Of a DNA stretch of 64,000 nt, positions 26,606-36,725 are shown piece by piece (position 1 is the first letter of the stretch; the number at the start of each line of letters is the position of its first letter). The position numbers were made by a program, and so were the translations under genes. The notes under the pieces were generated by a model, which saw only the letters and a program-made list of their open reading frames with translations, searched no databases and was not told where the DNA came from. Origin of the DNA: an uncultured Bacteroidales bacterium (GTDB lineage: Bacteria; Bacteroidota; Bacteroidia; Bacteroidales; F082); the NCBI GenBank assembly GCA_900318465.1, contig ONKQ01000005.1, forward strand, positions 24,034-88,033. The letters run 5' to 3'.

Positions 26606-27040
26606 TTACAGGCTCCTCACGGTCAAAATGATACTGTCGATTTTAAGGATTTCGACAGAGGTGCCTTTCTCGATGACCGAGCCATCCTGGGAGACCGCCC
26701 TCCAATCATCACCATCGATGGCGACGCGACCTGTATGTTGGATAGCATCGATGCGTTCCGAAACAATGCCTTTCCGACCCACGAGGGCGTCGGCATTGGT
26801 TTTCACTTCTTTCGAGCGCTTCTCCAAAAAACGAATCACAATGGGACGCAGGAAGATGAACGTCAGCATCGAGACGACGGCAAAGGCGATAATTTGCCAA
26901 GTGACACCGCCTCCCAAGGCGGCAACGAGGGCACCGAAGCCCGCCCCGACAGCAAAACAGATGGAGCCGAAAGAGGCAGTGCAGATTTCAATGATGACCA
27001 AGATGATTGCGGCAATGAGCCAATACTGATAGATTTCCAT
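26606..27040 (-). CDS. NfeD-family membrane protein
   Basis: 144 aa. Two or three N-terminal membrane helices (YQYWLIAAIILVIIEICTAS, VGAGFGALVAALGG, IIAFAVVSMLTFIFLRPIVI) are followed by a C-terminal OB-fold (LVGRKGIVSERIDAIQHTGR, VAIDGDDWRAVS, GTSVEILKIDS). It is the short NfeD1b form without the protease domain. It is first in an operon with the stomatin-like gene and is expected to act with it in the inner membrane. Confidence 0.92.
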   Translation of the reverse strand: MEIYQYWLIAAIILVIIEICTASFGSICFAVGAGFGALVAALGGGVTWQIIAFAVVSMLTFIFLRPIVIRFLEKRSKEVKTNADALVGRKGIVSERIDAIQHTGRVAIDGDDWRAVSQDGSVIEKGTSVEILKIDSIILTVRSL

Positions 27041-27071
27041 AGCGATGATTTTTTCAATATGATTTCGGATG

Positions 27072-27101
27072 CAAAATTAGGAAACAATCGGGAATTATCA
27101 A
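27072..27101 (-). promoter_or_regulatory. sigma-ABfr promoter of the NfeD/band-7 operon
   Basis: Minus strand TTG (27099-27101), 19 bp, then TAATTTTG (27072-27079). Confidence 0.7.
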
Positions 27102-27153
27102 GAGGAAAAATCAGGTTATTAGGTTGCAACCGTTTGAAAAAAGGTTTAGGTTA

Positions 27154-27378
27154 TTACAATCCAAGCAATTCCAACAAAGCCTCCCATTCCTTCTCATTCA
27201 ACTGTTCTTTCATCCATTCGCCAAAATCTTTTTCCATGTTGGCTGCTTGATAGCAAATGGTAAGACCTTGGAAAGAATTTATTGTATTTGGATGGTTCTT
27301 GATTGTGACACGGCTAATCGATTTTTGCCGCCAAACTCGGAGTAACTTTTTTTGAGACTTCTTTAAAGCAGTACCAAC
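27154..27378 (-). pseudogene. possible C-terminal gene remnant
   Basis: The gene-free stretch 27102-27454 contains one open frame of 74 codons on the minus strand that starts after a TAG and has no early start codon. It reads like real protein at its end (MEKDFGEWMKEQLNEKEWEA, then LLELLGL and stop). The family is not recognised. It may be the tail of a gene destroyed when the large STAND gene arrived, or chance. Confidence 0.3.
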
Positions 27379-27454
27379 CTATGCAATTGTTTCCATTACT
27401 AACAATTAGAGATGTATTAAGGAACAATTCTATTCAATATTGCAAACAGGACGA

Positions 27455-30400
27455 TTAGTCTCTTATGACGATTGGGGGATTACCCTCCAAAACTGCTATA
27501 AAGTGATCAATATTATTGGTTTCCCCTGAAAAATTGGCACCAATTTTACATAATTTCCGTCCATCTGAACGAAACGGTAAAAGGTATTCTTTCGTGTCAA
27601 TTTGTTTCAGAGCCTCTTCTGCAGTCTTATTAAACTTGAATTCAAAGACATATATGAATTTTTCGGTTTTTACCACCATATCAATGCGCCCATACGAAGT
27701 GTGGTATTCGGCTTCCGTGTGATAACTCGTCAGACGACAGATGGTAAACATCACATTTTGGTAATGGTTTTCCAAATCACGTATCAACTCGTATGGCGTA
27801 TTAGCGAAGAAACTCTTCATCCTTTCTAGGAAATCCTTGATGTCTCCTTCGTGGAGGTCTTTCAAGATACTATCAAGGAAGGTCGTTGAACCCACATCTG
27901 TTTTTCCCGTGTAACGCGGAAGCAGGAAGCTAAGGAATCCGCGTTCCACATCACGATTAGGAAACCCAAGATTGTAGTTTTCTCGATTTTTGTTATACTC
28001 TTTAATTGTCAGATAACCAGTTTGGTAAAACAGAGCAATGGGCTCTTCAATTAAACTCTCCTTGGCAGAAAGATCGTTTGCCTTAATGTTTCCTTCAGAA
28101 AACTGTTGCAGGTCATAATCTCCTTTTTGTAATAACTTTATAAGGAAAGACGGCGTTCCTGTTGAGAACCAGTAATTACGGAATCTCTTTTCTGATAGTG
28201 CATTGAGCACACTAAATGGATTGTATATGTCTAAAGATATGTCTTCCGAGAAATGATAGCCACCGTACATTTGACGCATCTTTTTCATGAGGGTCTCTTC
28301 ATCAACATTTTCTTGTTTGACAAAACTATCAAGATGCACGCTAAAGGTTTGGTATATCTCATCGGCAGTAATGCCACAGATATTGGCAAACTTTTTGTTT
28401 AAGGATATGTCAATTAAGTTATTTAGGTCGCTGAAAAGACAAATCTGGGAAAACTTTGAGACCCCAGTGAGCATAGCAAAACGAATGAATCCGTCGCAAG
28501 TCTTCAAGTTACTGAAGAACGACTTCAAGATATTGCGATAGTCTTGCTGTAAAGGCTCATCATCTATAGCTTGTAAAAGCGGTTTGTCATATTCATCTAC
28601 TAGGATAACCACATTACGTTTCTCTTGTTGTGCAACTTTTTGTATAATGTTTTTGAATCGCTGGGCAACATCTGTCAAATTCGAGGTGATGCCATATTTT
28701 TCTTCCCATTCGTTGAGGTTGAAATTTAGCGTTTCCAAAAGTCCTTCTTTAGAAGTGTACATACCAACATTCAAGTCCAAGTATAGGACAGGAAAAGAAT
28801 CCCATGTTTTCTCCAAATTTGTGATAGCTAAATCTTCAAATAATTCTTTCTTACCTTCGAAATAAGCCTTCAAGGTTGATATTAGTAGGCTTTTCCCAAA
28901 TCTTCGCGGCCGGGAGAGAAAAAAAAATTTTCCGTAATCGACAAGGTCAAAAACAAGTTCGGTCTTGTCAACGTATGCGTATTTTTCTATACGAAGGTTT
29001 TCAAAATTCTGTAGCCCGATAGGCAGTTTCTGCATTTTGCCATGCCTAATACTTGTCGTAAGTGCGATTTGTTTTGACACACTTATTGTATAAGGATGGT
29101 TTTGGCCATACACTTTCCCGTATATCAAATAAGCCTTGTTAAAATACTCTAATGCATTATCATATTCACTTTGCTTTTCATAAACCAAGCCTATATTGTA
29201 TTGAGAGTCGGCAGTAATGGTATGATTGATGCCAAATACTTTCTCTTCTATCTCCAAAGCCTTTTGATAGAATTTCAAGGCATTGTCATAGTCGCCTTTG
29301 TTTCTATACACAAAAGCGATATTACTGTAGGTCAAAGCTGTGTCGGGATAGTCCTTGCCCAACTTGGACTCTATTATTTCCAAGGCTTTCTCGTAATACT
29401 CAAAAGCATTGTCGTAGTCGCCCTTGGCATAGTACGCCCCAGCGATGTTGTTGTAGGTCGTGGCAGTTGAGAGATGATCCTTGCCCAACTTGGACTCTCT
29501 TATTATCAAGGTCTTCCCATAATACTCCAAAGCCTTGTCATAGTCGCCCTTGTTATCATACACCCCAGCAATGTTGTTGTAGGTCGTGGCCGTTGACGGA
29601 TGATCCTCGCCCAACTTGGACTTCTGTATTTCCAATGCCTTCTCGTAATACACCAGAGCCTTGTCGTAGTCGCCTTTGGCATCATACACCATTGCAATGT
29701 TGTTATAGGTCGTAGCAGTCGAAGGATGATCCTTGCCCAATTTGGACTCCCCTATTTCCAATGCCTTCCCGTAATACTCCAAAGTCTTGTCATAGTCGTC
29801 CTTGGCACTATACACCGCCGCGATGTTGTTGTAGGTCGTGGCTGTTGAGGGATGATCCTTGCCCAACCTGGACACTACGATTTCCAATGCCTTCCCGTAA
29901 TACTCCAAAGCTTTGTCGTAGTCGCCCTTGTCTCTATAAGCCTCCGCAATGTTGTTGTAGGTCGTAGCAGTTGAGGGATGGTCTTTGACCAACTTGGATT
30001 CTTTTATTTCCAGTGCCTTCTCAAAATACTCCAAAGCCTTGTCATAGTCGCTCAAATAATAATACCCAGAACCCAACTGATGATAAACAAATGACATCAT
30101 TACCGTTTCTTTTTGCTCCACTGCACTTATTGCAGATTCCGCAACATCTATCCTTCGCTGCAAAGATTTATAGCCATCACCAATATCGAATAAAGCCCCA
30201 GAAAAATACTCCAAAATCTTATCTGTGGTTCCTTCGGGCGCAATGGCTTTCTTGTGACCTTGCGCGTCATCAGCGAAATCGAAACGGACAATCATCCTTA
30301 CCAAAGGATGCATCGAAAAGGTTTGCTTGCCTTCATCATACGACAGCCAACCGTCTTGTATCAATTCATCCAAATCTTCATTCGCAAAGCCAAACCATTG

Positions 30401-31657
30401 CCTTATTTCCTCTGGGGAACACTCGCAATTCGCAGGCAGCACGGCAAAACTGTTCAGCACTTTCTTGTCGGCATCCGAGCGTTTCTGAATATCGAACAAG
30501 TATCTCAAATGTTCTTCAATGGTTGCATTGCCTTCATGGTGTTCCGTGCACATCTTTCGCGAAACGGCGTCAAAGCCGCTTTTAATCTTTTCATAATACG
30601 ATTCAAGATTCTTCCGTCTCGCACCTTTCGCTAACAATTCAATGGTTAAAGTATGACAGTTGGCCAATTCCATAATTTTGTCAACCAATTCAGTGTCGGG
30701 TTCGCTTCCATAATAACAGTTGAACACCGCTATGCAATCGTCCTTACCCAATGCTTTCAGTTCATATCGGAAATAGGGGTGCAATTCCTCCTTCAATCTG
30801 GAAGTCAGCAATATGGTCGTGTTTTCCCATCCCGTCAAGTTTCGTAATTCCTTGTCGCTTAACGGGTTTTGGTCTGCGTCATCGTCCACATTGTCAACGA
30901 TGAACAGTTTCGTTTTCCCATCATTGTGCAAATCATTCATCATTGCTTCCCAAGGGTCGTTCCTATCCCGATAATCCTCCATACGATACAAGAAACTTTG
31001 TCTCAAACTTCCTTTATAGCCAATCCAAGCCACTTCTTCAAACCGGTCTCTGTAATTATGGAACAAGAGTTGGGCCAATTTAGTCTTGCCAATGCCCCAC
31101 AAGCCTGTAAGCATAACGTGCTTCTTTTCGGAAAGCATCTTCCATAGTTCATCCAAGTCTTTTTCACGACCAATGATGTTGCCAACGTCATTCAACGCGG
31201 GAACGGAAGTCAAATAACGGATATTCTCATCAATGCTTCGTTTTAATTCTTTAATCTTGTCGTCTAATCTTCCAATCTCATTCTCGTTTCTTTCATTTAA
31301 TTTCTCGATTCTATAATTCAACAGCAAGTTTTGCAAATATGCCCAAGTGTTGGCATCCTTCTCCAGTTCTGTTTTGAATTGATCTAATAGGTCTCTGTTA
31401 AACCATTTTGTCGAAGGAATTGTAGCATCAGGATAATCTATCATCCATATCAAAGCATCAATAACATCGCCTATTTGTCTTTTTACATCATTTTTATAAA
31501 ACTCATTATCATATCCTAATTTATCCAGTGCTTTACCCAAAGCCTGTGCTACTTTCTCTTCAAGAGACTTATTCGGAAGAAGGTTCTGTAAAGCATTTGA
31601 TGCTGCTTCTTTTACAAGAAACTTCACAATTCCGATTCCAATAGTAATACCTTCCAT
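27455..31657 (-). CDS. STAND NTPase (NB-ARC-TPR) fused to an AAA-ATPase-like/PD-(D/E)XK module
   Basis: 1400 aa. Order: N-terminal helical region (~1-150); NB-ARC NTPase with P-loop GLWGIGKTKLAQLL (~182-195), Walker B LFIVDNVDDD (~250) and TTILLTSR (~282); winged-helix region; eight 42-residue kinesin-light-chain-type TPRs (~515-860; consensus TATTYNNIAxVYxxKGDYDK); then from ~874 a complete AAA-ATPase_like protein (KLPIGLQNFENLRIEKYAYV, P-loop RPRRFGKSLLIS ~917, ILVDEYDKPLL ~1020). It ends with a PDDEXK_9 nuclease-like domain (GRIDMVV ~1322 and YVFEFKFN ~1337). The last two parts normally form a free-standing ~520-aa protein. NB-ARC/TPR STAND proteins are known bacterial immune sensors, so this is probably an anti-phage sensor with a nuclease effector. 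It has its own promoter and lies next to tRNA genes. Confidence 0.87.
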   Translation of the reverse strand: MEGITIGIGIVKFLVKEAASNALQNLLPNKSLEEKVAQALGKALDKLGYDNEFYKNDVKRQIGDVIDALIWMIDYPDATIPSTKWFNRDLLDQFKTELEKDANTWAYLQNLLLNYRIEKLNERNENEIGRLDDKIKELKRSIDENIRYLTSVPALNDVGNIIGREKDLDELWKMLSEKKHVMLTGLWGIGKTKLAQLLFHNYRDRFEEVAWIGYKGSLRQSFLYRMEDYRDRNDPWEAMMNDLHNDGKTKLFIVDNVDDDADQNPLSDKELRNLTGWENTTILLTSRLKEELHPYFRYELKALGKDDCIAVFNCYYGSEPDTELVDKIMELANCHTLTIELLAKGARRKNLESYYEKIKSGFDAVSRKMCTEHHEGNATIEEHLRYLFDIQKRSDADKKVLNSFAVLPANCECSPEEIRQWFGFANEDLDELIQDGWLSYDEGKQTFSMHPLVRMIVRFDFADDAQGHKKAIAPEGTTDKILEYFSGALFDIGDGYKSLQRRIDVAESAISAVEQKETVMMSFVYHQLGSGYYYLSDYDKALEYFEKALEIKESKLVKDHPSTATTYNNIAEAYRDKGDYDKALEYYGKALEIVVSRLGKDHPSTATTYNNIAAVYSAKDDYDKTLEYYGKALEIGESKLGKDHPSTATTYNNIAMVYDAKGDYDKALVYYEKALEIQKSKLGEDHPSTATTYNNIAGVYDNKGDYDKALEYYGKTLIIRESKLGKDHLSTATTYNNIAGAYYAKGDYDNAFEYYEKALEIIESKLGKDYPDTALTYSNIAFVYRNKGDYDNALKFYQKALEIEEKVFGINHTITADSQYNIGLVYEKQSEYDNALEYFNKAYLIYGKVYGQNHPYTISVSKQIALTTSIRHGKMQKLPIGLQNFENLRIEKYAYVDKTELVFDLVDYGKFFFLSRPRRFGKSLLISTLKAYFEGKKELFEDLAITNLEKTWDSFPVLYLDLNVGMYTSKEGLLETLNFNLNEWEEKYGITSNLTDVAQRFKNIIQKVAQQEKRNVVILVDEYDKPLLQAIDDEPLQQDYRNILKSFFSNLKTCDGFIRFAMLTGVSKFSQICLFSDLNNLIDISLNKKFANICGITADEIYQTFSVHLDSFVKQENVDEETLMKKMRQMYGGYHFSEDISLDIYNPFSVLNALSEKRFRNYWFSTGTPSFLIKLLQKGDYDLQQFSEGNIKANDLSAKESLIEEPIALFYQTGYLTIKEYNKNRENYNLGFPNRDVERGFLSFLLPRYTGKTDVGSTTFLDSILKDLHEGDIKDFLERMKSFFANTPYELIRDLENHYQNVMFTICRLTSYHTEAEYHTSYGRIDMVVKTEKFIYVFEFKFNKTAEEALKQIDTKEYLLPFRSDGRKLCKIGANFSGETNNIDHFIAVLEGNPPIVIRD

Positions 31658-31683
31658 TTCAATAAATTTTAATTATTAATTTG

Positions 31684-31715
31684 CAAAAATACAAGAATCA
31701 CTGTAGAAACACAAA
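31684..31715 (-). promoter_or_regulatory. sigma-ABfr promoter of the STAND gene
   Basis: Minus strand TTTG (31712-31715), 20 bp, then TATTTTTG (31684-31691), 27 bp before the ATG. Confidence 0.7.
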
Positions 31716-31775
31716 AAATCCGCCAAAATTTGCAGCAATTCCGTCAAATCATGTTAAATAGGACAAAAGAAAAAC

Positions 31776-31800
31776 CCTAACCGTCAGTCAGTTAGGGTAT
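31776..31800 (-). terminator. terminator of the tRNA-Leu transcript
   Basis: Minus strand CCCTAAC / GTTAGGG stem with a 9-nt loop followed by TTTTTCTTTTG, directly downstream of the two tRNAs. Confidence 0.75.
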
Positions 31801-31813
31801 CTTTTTTCTTTGG

Positions 31814-31895
31814 TGCCCCGAACAGGAGTCGAACCTGCACACCTCTCGATATACGCACCTGAAACGTACGCGTCTACCAATTCCGCCATCGGGGC
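31814..31895 (-). tRNA. tRNA-Leu (CAG)
   Basis: Class II tRNA with acceptor GCCCCGA / TCGGGGC, D-arm GCGGAATTGGTAGACGC, anticodon loop TTCAGGT (anticodon CAG), long variable arm, T-arm GCAGGTTCGACTCCTGT and an encoded CCA at 31813-31811. Confidence 0.95.
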
Positions 31896-31905
31896 TTTGG
31901 TGATG

Positions 31906-31989
31906 TGCCCAGGACAAGAGTCGAACTTGCATGCCGTAATCGGCACCACCCCCTCAAAGTGGCGTGTCTACCAATTTCACCACCTGGGC
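31906..31989 (-). tRNA. tRNA-Leu (GAG)
   Basis: Class II tRNA with acceptor GCCCAGG / CCTGGGC, D-arm GTGAAATTGGTAGACAC, anticodon loop TTGAGGG (anticodon GAG), long variable arm and T-arm GCAAGTTCGACTCTTGT. CCA is not encoded. It lies 10 bp upstream of the tRNA-Leu (CAG) in the same transcript. Confidence 0.95.
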
Positions 31990-32112
31990 TTGAAATCGGC
32001 GGCAAAGATACAGCTTTTTTCTTTCATACAAGCATTTTCGGAATTTTTTTAGCCATTTTTTTTCATCGGATTGTTTAATTCACTATTTTTGAACCGCTTA
32101 AAACCTACAGCT

Positions 32113-33624
32113 ATGCTCAACGAAAAAGACCTTATTCAACTCTCGGAACGCAACGTGACCGAAAGTCAAGTCAACCAACAAGTTGCCCAGCTCAAAAGGG
32201 GCACGAAATACGTCCAACTCATGCGCCCGGCCACCATCGGCGACGGCATCATGCGCATTGATGAAACCCAAGTCGATGCCCTGACGCAAGCCTTCGACAG
32301 CGACCGTGAGTTTTACCAGTTCACCAAGTTCGTCCCGGCTTCGGGCGCGGCCTCTCGCATGTTCAAAGACCTGTTCGCCTTCGCCGAAACTGGCGTGGAG
32401 ACCAAGTTCACCGACATCTTCTTCGCTCATATCCAATGCTTTGCCTTCTTCGACGACCTCAACCAAGCCGTTGTGCGATTGTACGGCAGCGACATCGCAA
32501 CGATGCTGCAACAAGGGCGCAAGGTGGACGTCGTGAAAGCCCTGCTCAACGACGAAGGCTTGGCATACGGCAAACTGCCCAAGGCCCTGCTGAAGTTCCA
32601 CCGCTACGATGGCTTCAACCGACTCGCATTGGAAGAGCACTTGGTGGAAGCCGCCCGCTATGCCACCGATGCCGACGGCCTTGCCAAGTTGCACTTCACC
32701 GTTTCGCCCGAACACGAAAAGCCTTTCAAAGATACCGTCAACACACTGAAAGCCAGCTATGAAAAGCAATACGGTGTAAGATACGACATCACGTATTCCT
32801 GCCAAAAGCCCTCCACCGACACCGTCGCCATCGATGCGGAAGGCAACCTGTTCCGCGAGGCCAACGGGAAAATCCTATTCCGCCCAGGCGGTCACGGCGC
32901 ACTCATCGAAAATCTCAACGACCTCGGCGAAGAAATCGTCTTCATCAAGAACATCGACAACGTAGTGCCCGAAAGCAAGGCTGCAACCACCATTATATAT
33001 AAAAAGGTGTTGGCCGGCCTGCTGCTCAAGCTCCAGCAGAAGACATTCGACTACCTCAACATGTTGGACGAAGGCTTCCTCAACGACAAAGAGCTTAACA
33101 CTATCATCAACTTCGCCAAAACCGAGCTGATGATCGACATCCCCGACTTTGTGATGCAATACAACGACATCGAAAAGATTGATTATCTGTATGAAAAGCT
33201 CAACCGTCCGATGCGCGTTTGCGGCATGGTGAAAAACGAAGGCGAGCCTGGCGGCGGGCCTTTCTGGGTGAAGAACGACGACGACGAAGTGTCGCTGCAA
33301 ATCATCGAGTCATCGCAAATCAACCACAAGGACGAGACGCAAGAGCGCTTCTTCCAAGCCTCCACGCATTTCAACCCCGTCGACCTCGTGTGCGGCTGCT
33401 GGAACTACAAGGGCGAAGCCTTCAACCTGAAGGACTACGTCGACCCGAACACGGGCTTTGTTTCCAACAAGTCGAAAGACGGACGCGAGCTGCGTGCCTT
33501 GGAGTTGCCCGGACTTTGGAACGGCGCCATGGCCAACTGGATCACGGTGTTTGTTGAGGTTCCCATCGAGACCTTCAACCCCGTGAAGACCGTCAACGAC
33601 CTGCTGAAACCCATGCACGCCTAA
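32113..33624 (+). CDS. DUF4301 family protein
   Basis: 503 aa from the start at MLNEKDLIQLSERNVTESQV; the in-frame upstream extension lies over the -7 box TATTTTTG (32084-32091) and is rejected. The sequence matches DUF4301, a Bacteroidetes family: FTKFVPASGAASRMFKDLF near residue 75, FRPGGHGALIENLND (~260), EGEPGGGPFW (~375) and FNPVDLVCGCW (~420). No signal peptide; cytoplasmic. The SGAASRM and GGHGAL motifs are reminiscent of nucleotide-sugar or phosphate binding, but the function is not known. A terminator follows at 33631-33665. Confidence 0.88.
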   Translation: MLNEKDLIQLSERNVTESQVNQQVAQLKRGTKYVQLMRPATIGDGIMRIDETQVDALTQAFDSDREFYQFTKFVPASGAASRMFKDLFAFAETGVETKFTDIFFAHIQCFAFFDDLNQAVVRLYGSDIATMLQQGRKVDVVKALLNDEGLAYGKLPKALLKFHRYDGFNRLALEEHLVEAARYATDADGLAKLHFTVSPEHEKPFKDTVNTLKASYEKQYGVRYDITYSCQKPSTDTVAIDAEGNLFREANGKILFRPGGHGALIENLNDLGEEIVFIKNIDNVVPESKAATTIIYKKVLAGLLLKLQQKTFDYLNMLDEGFLNDKELNTIINFAKTELMIDIPDFVMQYNDIEKIDYLYEKLNRPMRVCGMVKNEGEPGGGPFWVKNDDDEVSLQIIESSQINHKDETQERFFQASTHFNPVDLVCGCWNYKGEAFNLKDYVDPNTGFVSNKSKDGRELRALELPGLWNGAMANWITVFVEVPIETFNPVKTVNDLLKPMHA

Positions 33625-33630
33625 AACAAG

Positions 33631-33665
33631 AAAATCCCAGCAGAAGAAAAACTCACTGGGATTTT
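33631..33665 (+). terminator. terminator after the DUF4301 gene
   Basis: AAAATCCCAG (33631-33640) pairs with CTGGGATTTT (33656-33665) over a 15-nt loop. The stem-encoded A/T ends make it usable in both directions. Confidence 0.65.
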
Positions 33666-33821
33666 CAAGAACCAAAAACCAAAATTTATGAAACCTTATC
33701 CCGACTGCTTTTCAACAGGCGGGATTATGATAAGAACCGCTGCAAAAGTACGTCAATTTTTCATATACGCAACAATTTTGGACTATTATTCCACTTTTTT
33801 TTCATTTTTTTCATTTCAAAC

Positions 33822-33852
33822 TTGACAAAAAAGGAATTTCAGCCTATATTTG
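33822..33852 (+). promoter_or_regulatory. sigma-ABfr promoter of the small gene at 33883
   Basis: TTG (33822-33824), 20 bp, TATATTTG (33845-33852); ATG at 33883. This also fixes the start of the short gene. Confidence 0.72.
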
Positions 33853-33882
33853 CAGTCCAAATCAATACAAAATACCCACACT

Positions 33883-34110
33883 ATGGAAAAAATTGTTGAA
33901 CTCATTATGAAGAACGATGGCCTTGACGAGACCGAGGCCAAACTGAAAGCTAACCTCCTGTACATCAAGTTGAACCAAGCCGAAATCAAGGACTACCACG
34001 ACGAGTTCATCGAATGGTTAATGACGGAGAAAAAGCTCAACTACAAGGCTATTTTGCAGACCAGCGACCACCAGCTGCACGACATGTACATCTCTGAGTT
34101 CAAGCGTTAA
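33883..34110 (+). CDS. small conserved-looking hypothetical protein
   Basis: 75 aa, acidic and helical: MEKIVELIMKNDGLDETEAK ... ISEFKR. The start at MEKIVEL is favoured over an upstream in-frame ATG because the promoter TATATTTG lies at 33845-33852, over that earlier codon. No membrane segment and no recognised domain. It converges with the EcsC gene; the two overlap by 4 bp at their stop codons. Confidence 0.7.
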   Translation: MEKIVELIMKNDGLDETEAKLKANLLYIKLNQAEIKDYHDEFIEWLMTEKKLNYKAILQTSDHQLHDMYISEFKR

Positions 34111-34838
34111 TACCCTTCGTGGCGCATTTCATACAGCTCATCAAGATGTTTTTTCAACCGCCGCGCCATAGGACGGAAGGTGTAATACGTAATAGTGGCT
34201 GAAACGGGTGCGCCCACCAAAGGCAACACTTTTCCCACTCCTTTAGCGAAGCTCTCCTTCGTCATGTTAAGGCCTATCCATTGGGCTATCCTGATGGTGT
34301 ATTGTGCCAACACTGTCTCCGAAATCTTGAGACTCGCGGTCTTCGACATCTGCCCGACCACTTTGGTCAAGGCTTCGATAGCGAATTTGTTGCCCATCAT
34401 GGCACCTACAAACAGCGTCATGATGTTCAGCGATTCGTCGTCCAACTGGTTGTTGACATCGGTCAACGCAGGCCAGCCGTAGAGATAGATGAGTTTCTGC
34501 ATTAAGGAGAGAATGTGGCCATAGAACTGCGTGAGGTCGGTAGGGATCGTACCCGCCATCCACCAACCGCCAGGCAAGCCCATCAAAGCCGAAGTGCCAC
34601 ACACCATAGTCAAATGGTAGTTGATACATTGGTTGGCCAATTTGTCTATTTCCTTCTTGTTCAACACTTTGAGAGGTGTGTCGTCCAAGGCTGTCATCAC
34701 CTCCATCGGAGTACAGAACTTGGTCAGTTCCTTTGTCAGGAACTCTTCGCGGTTCACCTTCACGAAGGGCAACCGCAGGCTGGTTTCCAGCACTTTGTTC
34801 CACAAACTGACGCTTTTTTCTTTGGTTTCTTCGCTCAT
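34107..34838 (-). CDS. EcsC family protein
   Basis: 243 aa. It has EcsC-family features: a hydrophobic region with CGTSALMGLPGGWWMAGTIP then TDLTQFYGHIL, the segment KLIYLYGWPAL, and the closing GVGKVLPLVGAPVSATITYY followed by TFRPMARRLKKHL. EcsC proteins are peripheral or integral membrane proteins named after the Bacillus ecs operon; the biochemical role is unresolved. The gene stands alone, with degenerate repeats upstream. Confidence 0.88.
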   Translation of the reverse strand: MSEETKEKSVSLWNKVLETSLRLPFVKVNREEFLTKELTKFCTPMEVMTALDDTPLKVLNKKEIDKLANQCINYHLTMVCGTSALMGLPGGWWMAGTIPTDLTQFYGHILSLMQKLIYLYGWPALTDVNNQLDDESLNIMTLFVGAMMGNKFAIEALTKVVGQMSKTASLKISETVLAQYTIRIAQWIGLNMTKESFAKGVGKVLPLVGAPVSATITYYTFRPMARRLKKHLDELYEMRHEGY

Positions 34839-34849
34839 ATCTATTCGTT

Positions 34850-35109
34850 TATTGCAGGGACTTACGTCGATGCAGGGACTTACGTCGCCTGCTTATTGGT
34901 CTGTCGTCCCTATGGGACTGGCTACAACGCCAAACTAAACATCTATCAACTATCAACTGACTCTAAACACTCAACTCTATACTCTAAACTAATACACTTT
35001 TCAGGGGTTTACACCGCCTGCCTATTATCTTTCATCCCTACGGGATTCGCTACAACGCCAAACTAAACATCTATCAACTGACTCTAAACTCTAAACACTC
35101 AACTCTAAA
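34850..35109. repeat. imperfect ~105-130-bp direct repeats between ecsC-like and rarA genes
   Basis: Two long units each contain a core like GCCTGCCTATTATC...CCCTACGGGATTCGC, then CTACAACGCCAAACTAAACA and strings of CAACTCTAAACTCTAAACAC. The core resembles the interior of the MITE-like elements at 12503 and 36961. A shorter duplication, GCAGGGACTTACGTCG, lies at 34855-34885. No gene is present. Confidence 0.65.
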
Positions 35110-36393
<1,284 letters not shown>

Positions 36394-36409
36394 CGCTGAA
36401 TATTTTGCG

Positions 36410-36439
36410 CAAAGGTACAACTATTTTTTGGCCTGCAAA
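36410..36439 (-). promoter_or_regulatory. sigma-ABfr promoter of rarA
   Basis: Minus strand TTTG (36436-36439), 18 bp, TACCTTTG (36410-36417). Confidence 0.7.
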
Positions 36440-36459
36440 ACAATTTGTAAAAATGGCAT

Positions 36460-36548
36460 TTTATGCTTTGGAAAGCAGAAAAATTGGCAAAATTTATGCT
36501 TTGGAAAGTAGAAAATTCTCTGATTTTATGCTTTGGAAAACAGAAAAT
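36460..36548 (+). repeat. 32-33-bp-period tandem array A (TTTATGCTTTGGAAA units)
   Basis: Three units begin at 36460, 36493 and 36525, each with TTTATGCTTTGGAAA followed by (G/A)(C/T)AGAAAA. Linkers differ in sequence. The array lies upstream of the ATPase-nuclease stump and carries the core TTGGAAA(G/A). Confidence 0.8.
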
Positions 36549-36592
36549 ACTAAGTGGATGTTTGGGTTGCTGTACTGATTTTTGGGACATGG

Positions 36593-36716
36593 TTTTCCAA
36601 ATTCATGGATTTAATTCCACGATTTTGGCAAAATTCATGGATTCAATTCCACGATTTTGGCAAAATTCGTGGATTATATGCCACGATTTTGGCAAAATTT
36701 GTGGATTATATGCCAT
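36593..36716 (+). repeat. 30-32-bp-period tandem array B (TTTTGGCAAAATTC units)
   Basis: Four units begin at 36593 (degenerate, TTTTCCAAATTC), 36623, 36655 and 36687. Each unit holds TTTTGGCAAAATTCRTGGATT and ends ATKCCACGA. Within a unit, TCGTGG and CCACGA form a small inverted repeat. The array abuts the remnant of an ATPase-nuclease gene. Confidence 0.82.
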
Positions 36717-36725
36717 TTGTGGTGC

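Noticed and set aside
29400-30050. Regular 126-bp DNA repeats taken as a tandem non-coding array
   Set aside because: They stay in frame within the large minus-strand gene and encode canonical TPRs.
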